A DNA stretch of 64,000 nt from Acetobacter cibinongensis (lineage in GTDB: Bacteria > Pseudomonadota > Alphaproteobacteria > Acetobacterales > Acetobacteraceae): assembly GCF_000963925.1 (NCBI RefSeq), contig NZ_BAMV01000011.1:186001-250000 (forward strand). Reading direction: 5' to 3'. The notes below the pieces were generated by a model. The model searched no databases, was not told where the DNA came from, and saw only the letters and a list, made by a program, of their open reading frames with translations. Every line of letters begins with the position of its first letter. Position 1 is the stretch's first letter. Below are positions 54,363 to 61,889 of this stretch, one piece after another. Position numbers and translations under genes: made by a program.

Positions 54363-55688
54363 ATGCGTATAGCCATGATTGGCGGCGGGTATGTCGGGCT
54401 GGTGTCAGGCGCATGTTTTGCCGAATTTGGCATTAACGTGTCTGTGGTTGAAACAAACCCCACCCGTCTCTCCGCCCTGCGTGAAGGGCGTATTCCCATT
54501 TATGAACCCGGGTTGGATGCTCTGGTTGCCTCCAATAGTCAGGCTGGCCGTCTTACCTTTGGGGATGACATTGCACAGGCTGTTGCCGGGGCCGCCGCAG
54601 TTTTTATTGCTGTTGGCACCCCACCGCGCAATGGGGATGGTGCCGCGGACCTGCAATATGTTCACGCTGCCGCCCGCCAGATTGCGGAAGCCCTGACGGG
54701 CTATGCGGTTATTGTGACCAAATCAACCGTGCCTGTTGGCACCAGCCGCCGCATTGCTGAGATTATCCGCAGAACCCGGCCAGAGGCTGACTTTGATGTA
54801 GCCTCTAACCCCGAGTTTCTGCGTGAGGGCAGTGCTATTGGTGACTTCATGCGTCCTGACCGTGTGATTATCGGGCTGGACCAGAAGCGCCCGGAACGTG
54901 CCGCTCAGGCTGAAGCCGTGCTGCGCCAAGTGTACCGCCCCCTTGCCAGCAGCGAGGCCACTTTGCTGTTCACCGGCCTGGAAACGGCCGAGTTGACCAA
55001 GTATGCCTCCAACTCGTTCCTTGCCATGAAAATCTCGTTTATTAATGAAATGGCGGATCTGTGCGAAAAACTGGGTGCGGATGTGCATGAACTTGCACGT
55101 GGCATGGGGCTGGATACGCGTATTGGGCGGGACTTTCTTCAGCCCGGCCCAGGGTATGGTGGCTCCTGCTTTCCCAAGGACACGCTGGCTCTATCCCGCA
55201 TAGCGCAGGAAGCCCACAGCGCCAGCCGTCTGGTTGAGACAACTGTGCAGGTGAACGAGGCCCGCAAGGCTGGCATGGCTGGCCGCATTGCCAGTGCATG
55301 TGGTGGCTCTGTTGCAGGCAAGACCGTAGGGGTGCTGGGGCTGACTTTCAAACCGGAAACGGATGATATGCGGGAGTCAGCGTCCATTCCCATCCTGCAC
55401 CGTCTGGCAGAAGCTGGAGCGACCATTCGTGCATTTGACCCTGTTGGTATGGATGCAGCCAAGCCGTTGCTGCCTGAGGGGGTTGTGTATTGTGCCGATG
55501 CGCTGGAAGTGGCGGATCAGGCAGACGTACTGGTTGTGCTGACGGAGTGGAATATTTTCCGTGCACTCTCCCCCAATGAAATTGCAAAACGGATGCGTAG
55601 CGGTGTTGTGGTGGACCTGCGCAATATTTTCGACCCGCAGGCCATGCGGGCTGCGGGGCTTACCTATCAGTCTGTCGGGCGGCCTTGA
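54363..55688 (+). CDS. ugd: UDP-glucose 6-dehydrogenase
   Basis: It oxidises UDP-glucose to UDP-glucuronate, a precursor for exopolysaccharide and LPS sugars. The start is best at ATG 54363 (MRIAMIGGGYVGLVSGACFAEFG is split as the NAD-binding loop GGGYVGLVSG), preceded by GGGAG; this gives 441 aa. Catalytic Cys is in PGYGGSCFPKD and the NAD domain and C-terminal UDP-binding domain (GLTFKPETDDMRES) are complete. It is divergent from mlaE. Confidence 0.95.
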   Translation: MRIAMIGGGYVGLVSGACFAEFGINVSVVETNPTRLSALREGRIPIYEPGLDALVASNSQAGRLTFGDDIAQAVAGAAAVFIAVGTPPRNGDGAADLQYVHAAARQIAEALTGYAVIVTKSTVPVGTSRRIAEIIRRTRPEADFDVASNPEFLREGSAIGDFMRPDRVIIGLDQKRPERAAQAEAVLRQVYRPLASSEATLLFTGLETAELTKYASNSFLAMKISFINEMADLCEKLGADVHELARGMGLDTRIGRDFLQPGPGYGGSCFPKDTLALSRIAQEAHSASRLVETTVQVNEARKAGMAGRIASACGGSVAGKTVGVLGLTFKPETDDMRESASIPILHRLAEAGATIRAFDPVGMDAAKPLLPEGVVYCADALEVADQADVLVVLTEWNIFRALSPNEIAKRMRSGVVVDLRNIFDPQAMRAAGLTYQSVGRP

Positions 55689-55697
55689 GGAATGTGT

Positions 55698-55721
55698 CAT
55701 CAGGCACCAGATTGCCTGATG
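55698..55721 (+). terminator. Hairpin between ugd and radA
   Basis: A perfect 9-bp stem CATCAGGCA / TGCCTGATG with loop CCAGAT, just after the ugd stop. It lacks a T tract, so it may attenuate rather than fully stop transcription. Confidence 0.5.
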
Positions 55722-55741
55722 TATGACAGGGAGAAGTAAGC

Positions 55742-57130
55742 GTGGCTAAAAAACCGTCCCGCCAGTTTGTGTGCCGCAATTGTGGGACGGCTTACCCCAA
55801 GTGGGTTGGCCAGTGTGAAGCCTGCGGTGAGTGGAACACGCTGGAAGAAGAAACAGTTGAGCCGCTGGCAGCCTCCACAGCTTCGGGTTCTGCAAAAGGT
55901 CGGCGGATCAAACTGGAGGGGTTGGACGGTATAGCCAAGCCACCGCCCCGCATTGAGACGACCATTGCAGAGTTTGACCGCGTACTAGGGGGCGGCCTCG
56001 TACCGGCCTCTGTGGTGCTGGTAGGGGGCGACCCCGGAATTGGTAAATCGACCCTGCTGCTGCAAGCCGCGTGCCGCCTGGCGGGCAATGGCGAGCGCGT
56101 TCTCTATATCTCCGGGGAAGAAGCTGTTGATCAGATCCGCCTGCGCGCCCTGCGTCTTGGGGTGGGGACGACAAAACTCGACCTCGCGGCTTCCATTAAC
56201 GTAGCCGATATCGTCTCAACCCTTGAGGCAGAGACAGACGTTAAAGCTGTGATTATCGACTCTATCCAGACCATGTGGCTGGAAACCGTGGCCAGTGCGC
56301 CCGGGACGGTCTCGCAGGTCAGGGCGTGTGCGTTTGAGCTTATCCGGCTGGCTAAACGGCGAGGGTTCAGCCTTATTCTTGTGGGGCATGTCACCAAAGA
56401 AGGGGCGTTGGCTGGCCCTCGTGTGCTGGAACACATGGTGGATGCCGTGATGTATTTTGAAGGCGACCGGGGGCATCAGTTCCGCATTTTGCGGGCGGCC
56501 AAAAACCGCTTTGGCGCTACGGATGAGATTGGCGTTTTTGCCATGACAGATCGAGGGTTGGAAGAAGTCAGCAACCCGTCAGCATTGTTTTTGGCAGAGC
56601 GGCGGGGAAACATTGCCGGGTCTGCTGTTTTTGCAGGCCTTGAAGGGACACGGCCTGTACTGTTGGAAGTGCAGGCGCTGCTCTCTCCCAAAAGTGGCGA
56701 TGGCGCACCACGCAGGGCTGTTGTGGGGTGGGATACAGGGCGGTTGTCCATGCTGCTGGCCGTGTTGGAAACCCGATGCGGCCTTAAATTATCGGGCATG
56801 GATGTTTATCTGAACTTTGCCGGTGGGTTGAAAGTGGCGGAGCCAGCAGCCGACCTTGCTGTGGCAGCCGCGCTTATTTCCGCGGCCAGTGGCGTCCCCA
56901 CAAGCTCTGGCGAAGTCTATTTTGGTGAAGTCGGTTTGTCAGGTGAGGTCCGGCAGGTCGCGCAGGCAGATGCCCGTTTGAAAGAAGCGGCCAAACTGGG
57001 TTTTGATCAGGCAACCTTGCCTCGGCGCGTTGCGCGGGGGACTGTCCGCAATAAGCCGCCCGAAGGTCTGGCCCTGCGTGAGTTGGGGCATTTGTCTGAT
57101 TTGATTGGCGCAGACATGGACGCTGAATAA
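55742..57130 (+). CDS. radA: DNA repair protein RadA
   Basis: At 462 aa it is a RecA-like helicase that extends recombination intermediates. The C4 zinc finger (CRNCGTAYPKWVGQCEACGEW) is at residues 11-30, Walker A GGDPGIGKST near 97-105, the KNRFG motif is present, and the Lon-like C-terminal domain includes VYLNFAGGLKV. The start is GTG 55742. Confidence 0.96.
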   Translation: MAKKPSRQFVCRNCGTAYPKWVGQCEACGEWNTLEEETVEPLAASTASGSAKGRRIKLEGLDGIAKPPPRIETTIAEFDRVLGGGLVPASVVLVGGDPGIGKSTLLLQAACRLAGNGERVLYISGEEAVDQIRLRALRLGVGTTKLDLAASINVADIVSTLEAETDVKAVIIDSIQTMWLETVASAPGTVSQVRACAFELIRLAKRRGFSLILVGHVTKEGALAGPRVLEHMVDAVMYFEGDRGHQFRILRAAKNRFGATDEIGVFAMTDRGLEEVSNPSALFLAERRGNIAGSAVFAGLEGTRPVLLEVQALLSPKSGDGAPRRAVVGWDTGRLSMLLAVLETRCGLKLSGMDVYLNFAGGLKVAEPAADLAVAAALISAASGVPTSSGEVYFGEVGLSGEVRQVAQADARLKEAAKLGFDQATLPRRVARGTVRNKPPEGLALRELGHLSDLIGADMDAE

Positions 57131-57197
57131 GCCAGCAGGCGATAAAAGTGGATTGTCAGGGCGTGTGAAATCAGTATAGTGCGCGTCACACGCTTAC

Positions 57198-57271
57198 GCG
57201 GATGTAGTTCAATGGTAGAACGGCAGCTTCCCAAGCTGCATACGGGGGTTCGATTCCCCTCATCCGCTCCA
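57198..57271 (+). tRNA. tRNA-Gly (anticodon CCC)
   Basis: A 74-base cloverleaf with CCA encoded. Acceptor stem GCGGATG / CATCCGC, anticodon stem GCAGC / GCTGC with loop TTCCCAA (anticodon CCC), and T arm GGGGT TCGATTC CCCTC-type. It lies 67 bases after radA on the same strand. Confidence 0.95.
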
Positions 57272-57303
57272 GCCTGTTTTTCCCTAAAAACACACAGTTA
57301 TAT

Positions 57304-57440
57304 GGCTCTTGTCAGTGTTGTCGTGCGCTGAAGAGCGCGCTCACCTGCGTGTGAGAATACGCCCTCAGATTGGCGTCTTAAAAAATGGCTTAGTGCCTAA
57401 TGTTCCACGCTGGATGGCGCATTCCTTCCAGACAAGAGCC
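57304..57440 (+). ncRNA. Candidate structured RNA closed by a 10-bp stem
   Basis: GGCTCTTGTC (57304-57313) and GACAAGAGCC (57431-57440) are perfectly complementary across 117 bases. Inside, in order: GTGCGCT/AGCGCGC with GAAG tetraloop (57323-57340), TCAC/GTGA (57341-57354), ACGCC/GGCGT (57359-57376), and TCCA/TGGA nested in AATG/CATT (57399-57423). That number of consecutive hairpins inside a closing stem suggests a structured RNA. The strand is assumed, and there is no recognised family. Confidence 0.35.
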
Positions 57441-57914
57441 TTTGGGATATGGCACTTAGAGTTTTGTATCAAATTTATGTGACGTTTCTTCTTTGTAAAT
57501 ATTCAAAATCTTTTATTTTATTTCAAAATCGAAATAGAGTCTTTTCACCCAAGAAAATTCCAAAAACACTTTCGCGCAGACTACAAACGCAAAAAAAATT
57601 AAGAATTTTTGGGCATAGAATCGTTTATAATTCTCAATTCCGGCCATGAAACGATCACGATGTATTGAGATATATTTTGATTTATTTATAATGTTACAAA
57701 ATGCATCACCTTGTATTTGGGTGAATCCGTAGAAAAATCGCCTTGAAAATAATATATCCTCATGTAGAGTTTATATTACGTTGAAGATAATATATGGTCT
57801 ACTTTGTTCGTGATTGTAACCATGCTCAGGAATTTCTTGAGCAGGAGGAGTGAAGCCGCTTTTTGCATTGGGTACCTCACAAAAATAACAAGAATCATGA
57901 GGGAGGGCATAGGC

Positions 57915-57968
57915 ATGGAGAACGCACAGTTGAGGGCAGGCGTGTCAGATCAGGCAGGGAGACGCTGA
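57915..57968 (+). CDS. Upstream mini-ORF before the outer membrane protein gene
   Basis: ATG 57915 to TGA 57966-57968, 17 codons (MENAQLRAGVSDQAGRR), preceded by GGGAGGGC, the best ribosome site in the leader. The downstream gene starts six bases after the stop and has only a weak site of its own, so reinitiation or coupling is possible. Confidence 0.3.
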   Translation: MENAQLRAGVSDQAGRR

Positions 57969-57974
57969 AGAGTT

Positions 57975-59501
57975 ATGCGTCGTTTAGTGTATTCAAGCCT
58001 GGTGCTCGGTGCTGTTGCATCCCTGTCGTCTTACGCGAAGGCGGAAAAAACGCTGGTATCCGTTGGGGGGCTAACGGTGCAGGGTGGTCTGGACATTGGT
58101 GGCGCGGCCTTTTACCTGCCCGATGTCAATTTTGGCGCGGGGTCTTACGCTCCCCACTCTGATGGCCAGTATAAACGTACCAAAAGCCCTGCATCTGGCG
58201 AGTTATATGGCAAGCCTATACTGACAGGTCGGTGGGACTGGGGGCACGGCGTTGCCGTTATTGGCACGGCATCCGCGCTGGGTGCAGCAACACTTGGGCA
58301 TGGGGACGGACAAATCATGTCCCAAACCTCAGGGTCGCCACACTCCATTTATCTTGAAGAAGCCAACATTGGCCTGACCATGCCTGTGCGGATTGCCCAC
58401 GCCCCACATACCCTCACAGTGCTCGGTGGCAGGCAGGCTTTTATTGTTGATGATGGTTTTTTGATTGGTAAGGGCACCTATAGTGCAGGCCGAAGAGGGG
58501 CATGGTGGTATGCGCCGCGTTTTGCCTTCTCTGGGCCGGGCGTTATCAAACTGGAAGGCCAGTCTGTCAGGGCAGATGCCTTTATGCTGGAGAGCAATAC
58601 GGATAACGATATTGACAGAGGCTATGACAGGCCAAAAACTAAGTTTGTGGGTTTTGATGTCAGTTGGTTTACCAGCACACCCGGCGGGCATGGCGGGAGT
58701 GTGTATGCGGAGCGTGCCTCTTATGTAACGCTCACATATTTTCATGTGCGGGATGCAGATACCTCGTCAGGATATGATCGCTCAGCCCGCGCAGACCGTA
58801 ACGGCATGAATGTAGCATCCCTCAGTTGGGGTGGGACATTGTTCCCTGTAAAAGCACTTGGAATTTCAAAAAATTTCACATTTTACGGGAGCTTCGTTGC
58901 TGAACAGAATAGCCATGCGGGCAATGGCTACAAATCTGTAGAAGCATACGGCATGTATTTTGAACCGGGATACCGGTTTACGATGCTGCCATGGCAACCA
59001 AAGATTTTTTACCGCTACACGCAGTTTGGTGGCGGTAAAAACCCTAACGGCACAGTCAAGAGAAGTTACGATACGTTCTTCCTGTACGATGGCAAACGCT
59101 ATTGCTACGGCGGGTATTGGCCGGGTGAAATTGTAGGTATGTATCTTGCGCCTCTCTCAAACCTCAAGGTGCAGCAGTTTGACCTGACCGTGACGGCGCC
59201 CTTTCATCTCATGAAACCGGAAGATGGCTTGAAGCTTGGGGTGCATTATTACAATCTGTCCTTGTTGCACCCATCAGGCGCAGGGTTGCGGAATGTGGCC
59301 AACCATATTTCTGACGAGGTTGATGTCACGGCAGAATACGCAATGAATGCAACTACATCCGCAGCGCTTGCTGGAGGGATGGCTTTTTCCGGACCATCAG
59401 GCAAGGCGCTTGCACAAGCCGGATTGCCCGGGGGGTACCCTATGCCAAAAATAAGCAGGCATTCCGGTATTCTGGAATTCTATTTCTACAAACACTTCTG
59501 A
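57975..59501 (+). CDS. Outer membrane beta-barrel protein, alginate-export/porin-like
   Basis: At 508 aa it has a signal peptide (MRRLVYSSLVLGAVASLSS, cleavage near AKA at residue 23) and a body of alternating-hydrophobicity strands ending in EFYFYKHF with a terminal Phe, as in outer membrane barrels. GGRQAFIVDDGFLIGKG and the later pattern of DEVDVTAEYAM resemble the alginate-export (AlgE-like) barrel family. The substrate is unknown; the neighbouring amino-acid permease is separated by 79 bases. Confidence 0.75.
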   Translation: MRRLVYSSLVLGAVASLSSYAKAEKTLVSVGGLTVQGGLDIGGAAFYLPDVNFGAGSYAPHSDGQYKRTKSPASGELYGKPILTGRWDWGHGVAVIGTASALGAATLGHGDGQIMSQTSGSPHSIYLEEANIGLTMPVRIAHAPHTLTVLGGRQAFIVDDGFLIGKGTYSAGRRGAWWYAPRFAFSGPGVIKLEGQSVRADAFMLESNTDNDIDRGYDRPKTKFVGFDVSWFTSTPGGHGGSVYAERASYVTLTYFHVRDADTSSGYDRSARADRNGMNVASLSWGGTLFPVKALGISKNFTFYGSFVAEQNSHAGNGYKSVEAYGMYFEPGYRFTMLPWQPKIFYRYTQFGGGKNPNGTVKRSYDTFFLYDGKRYCYGGYWPGEIVGMYLAPLSNLKVQQFDLTVTAPFHLMKPEDGLKLGVHYYNLSLLHPSGAGLRNVANHISDEVDVTAEYAMNATTSAALAGGMAFSGPSGKALAQAGLPGGYPMPKISRHSGILEFYFYKHF

Positions 59502-59580
59502 CAAGACAAATGCGGGGTAGAAATTTCTTTCCGTTTGATAAATGATCTGAGCAAGAAACGAAACTAAGGGACACCAGCAT

Positions 59581-60939
59581 ATGGCCGAACAGGGCAGCAC
59601 CACCACACCGGTTTCTGCATCCGGAGGGTTAAAAAACCGGCATATTGCCATGATCGCACTGGGCGGCATTATTGGGGCAGGTCTGTTTGTTGGCAGCAGT
59701 GCGGCCATAGCCACAACCGGCCCTGGTGTGCTGGTTGCTTTTCTGGCGGTTGGTCTGCTGGTTATTCTGGTTATGCGTATGCTGGGCGAACTGGTTGTAG
59801 CTGACCCTGGCCGAGGTTCTTTTGTTGAATATATTCGTGAAGCCCATGGCAACCGTGCAGGGTTTACCGCAGGGTGGCTCTACTGGTTTTTCTGGGTTGT
59901 TGTGTTGGGAAGTGAGGCCATAGCAGGCGCATTGCTGGTGCGGGACTGGGTGGCTTTGCCAGTATGGCTACTCTCACTGCTGCTTATTGTTGCTTTAAAG
60001 CTCATCAATTTTGCAGCACCCCGAATTTTTGGTGAGTGCGAGTTCTGGTTATCCCTCATCAAGGTCCTCAGCATTGTTGCGTTTATTGGTGTAGCGTTGC
60101 TGTATGTGTTGCATGTCTTCGGCCCCGGTGTGCCAGCACTCCATAACTTTATTGGGCATGGCGGGTTTTTCCCGCATGGTATTGTTGCGGTTCTTGCCAT
60201 TATTCCAACCATCCTGTTCACAATGATGGGGTCTGAAATTGCAACAGTTGCTGCGGCAGAGTCCTCTGAGCCATCTAAAAATGTTGCGCGGGTTACGCGC
60301 ACAATCGGCACGCGTGTAACACTGTTTTATCTCTTCTCTGTGGCCATGGTACTGCTGGTGGTGCCTTGGACGAACATTGTGCCCGGTAAGTCTCCGTTTG
60401 TGACGGCTATGGATACAATGGGCATCCCAGGTGCTGGGCTGTTCATGCGCATTGTTGTCTTGAGCGCTATTTTATCCTGCCTGAATTCCAGCATGTATAT
60501 CACATCCCGTATCCTGACAGAGCTGGCGGGCCGTGGCGATGCACCCTCCAGTCTGGCACGGTCTAACGCGACTACGGTGCCGCGTATGGCGGTTGTGGTC
60601 AGCAGCATTGTCGGGGCATTGGTTGCGTTTTCATCTATCCTGTCCCCAGACACAATTTTTGCGTTTTTGCTGAGCTGTAGCGGCGGGGTTATTCTGGTTG
60701 TCTATTCGATGATTGTGAGCGCGTATCTGGTAACACGCCGTAGAGCAGAAAAAGCAGGGCAGGCTGAAGGCTTTAACTTACCTTTTTTCCCGGTCTGCAA
60801 TTATGTAACCCTGCTGGCTGTTGCGCTGGTTTTCGTTGCTATGATCTTTAATGATGCTGAGCGCATGACGGCCCTTGCCAGCCTTGGTACATCCATTGCG
60901 TTTTATGGCGCAGCATGTGTTTGGAGCAGGCGGTCCTGA
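59581..60939 (+). CDS. Amino acid permease (AAT/APC superfamily)
   Basis: At 452 aa with 12 predicted membrane segments. The N-terminal LGGIIGAGLFVGSSAAI, then MLGELVVADPGRGSFVEY, and the central GSEIATVAAAESSEPSKNVARV are typical of the gamma-aminobutyrate/aromatic/D-Ala-D-Ser permease group. The nearby putA suggests proline or a related compound, but APC substrate cannot be read from sequence. It ends at a strong terminator. Confidence 0.86.
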   Translation: MAEQGSTTTPVSASGGLKNRHIAMIALGGIIGAGLFVGSSAAIATTGPGVLVAFLAVGLLVILVMRMLGELVVADPGRGSFVEYIREAHGNRAGFTAGWLYWFFWVVVLGSEAIAGALLVRDWVALPVWLLSLLLIVALKLINFAAPRIFGECEFWLSLIKVLSIVAFIGVALLYVLHVFGPGVPALHNFIGHGGFFPHGIVAVLAIIPTILFTMMGSEIATVAAAESSEPSKNVARVTRTIGTRVTLFYLFSVAMVLLVVPWTNIVPGKSPFVTAMDTMGIPGAGLFMRIVVLSAILSCLNSSMYITSRILTELAGRGDAPSSLARSNATTVPRMAVVVSSIVGALVAFSSILSPDTIFAFLLSCSGGVILVVYSMIVSAYLVTRRRAEKAGQAEGFNLPFFPVCNYVTLLAVALVFVAMIFNDAERMTALASLGTSIAFYGAACVWSRRS

Positions 60940-60965
60940 ACCAGCCCGCACAGGCTGTTCTTTGC

Positions 60966-61002
60966 ACCCCTGCCGCATAACTGTGGCAGGGGTATTTTTT
61001 TG
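60966..61002 (+). terminator. Terminator after the amino acid permease
   Basis: Stem ACCCCTGCC (60966-60974) with GGCAGGGGT (60985-60993), followed by ATTTTTTTG. A classical Rho-independent terminator. Confidence 0.93.
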
Positions 61003-61029
61003 TGTGAAGAGCCGGGCCGCCTTTTGGCG

Positions 61030-61713
61030 TTAATGCACGATCAGATTATCCAGACCCGCTAACAACCGATGCTCACGTAGGTACAGCAATGTGCCAGCGG
61101 ACAAAATGGTGCCACCTGCGACGGCAATCGCTAAAGAGATGCTGTGGCTGGAGACAAGAGTGCCAATCACGGCACCAACAAAAAGACCGCAGATGGCTGA
61201 AAGCCTACGCCACGTTCCGGGGTTTTTGCCGCCCGCAAACGGGCTATTATGGGCAAGGCCGTGCAGCAACATTGTGGCGGCGGGCAGGCTCATATCAGCT
61301 ACTTTTGCGTGGCGTGTGGCAGACGTTTGCATCCCCATGGCAAAAGCCAGCAAGGCAAGCGTGATATAGGTTCTGCCAGGCGGGTTGGCTGCCCAGACCA
61401 ATGCGGTAAGCCCCACCAATAGCCCCACGCGTAACAAAATATCGCCTACCGCATATCGGATGCTGCGGTCACGCCGCGTAAGCCTGCCGCCGGTCATGGC
61501 GCCCAGAAGGTAAAAGCCAATAGCCTCAAACCCGGACAGAACAATGGTTTCTGATGTTGCTATATGGACGGCCATCAACAGCACTGTTGCTGTCATATAG
61601 CCTGCAAAAATTTTCAGATGCAGCAGGGAAATGGCGTCGAGCATGCCCATGGCCATGGTTACCAGAATAATGGCGGCAACCAGTCTAGGGTCATGTCCTG
61701 CGCGGGTGCTCAT
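61030..61713 (-). CDS. DUF1275 (YoaK) family membrane protein
   Basis: At 227 aa with about six predicted membrane segments. GMLDAISLLHLKIFAGYMTAT and LLAFAMGMQTSATRHAKV match the YoaK/DUF1275 family, whose function is not established. It is convergent with the permease and separated by 176 bases from putA upstream of it. Confidence 0.85.
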   Translation of the reverse strand: MSTRAGHDPRLVAAIILVTMAMGMLDAISLLHLKIFAGYMTATVLLMAVHIATSETIVLSGFEAIGFYLLGAMTGGRLTRRDRSIRYAVGDILLRVGLLVGLTALVWAANPPGRTYITLALLAFAMGMQTSATRHAKVADMSLPAATMLLHGLAHNSPFAGGKNPGTWRRLSAICGLFVGAVIGTLVSSHSISLAIAVAGGTILSAGTLLYLREHRLLAGLDNLIVH

Positions 61714-61841
61714 GATAGCTCCAGATTTATATATTGAAGAAATGGATAAGAGAGAGGGGTCTCATACCACTTTCTGGCCCATTTGTATGTGTTTTACGGC
61801 AGGGCCGTGTTGCATCCGGTGCAGACCCGGCCTTGCAATGG

Positions 61842-61870
61842 CCCCCACGCCTGTCAGACAGGTGTGGGGG
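61842..61870 (-). terminator. Hairpin after putA
   Basis: CCCCCACGCCTGT pairs with ACAGGTGTGGGGG with one G-T wobble and loop CAG, 19 bases beyond the putA stop. It has no T tract on the minus strand. Confidence 0.6.
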
Positions 61871-61889
61871 AGAACCATACGGGATTTGG

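Larger units (their letters stand above)
57272..57974. other. Long intergenic region after tRNA-Gly
   Basis: About 700 bases without a credible gene. From 57304 to 57440 it holds a segment closed by a 10-bp inverted repeat with internal hairpins (see separate entry). From about 57441 to 57830 it is very AT-rich, with runs of A and T; a 66-codon ORF at 57449-57649 is probably chance. A stem-loop lies at 57824-57842 (GCTCAGGA...TCTTGAGC). A 17-codon ORF with a good ribosome site (57915-57968) ends six bases before the outer membrane protein start. No copy of the tRNA 3' end is seen, so I find no attachment repeat. Confidence 0.5.

Noticed and set aside
57449-57649. A 66-codon ORF in the AT-rich block after tRNA-Gly
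   Set aside because: No Shine-Dalgarno, no family pattern, and composition follows the AT-rich background.
57198-57974. tRNA-Gly as an integration site with a repeated 3' end
   Set aside because: No second copy of the tRNA 3' end and no integrase gene are visible in the window.
57863-58162. A 99-codon frame overlapping the start of the outer membrane gene
   Set aside because: It begins at TTG, overlaps the true signal-peptide-bearing gene in another frame and has shadow-like composition.
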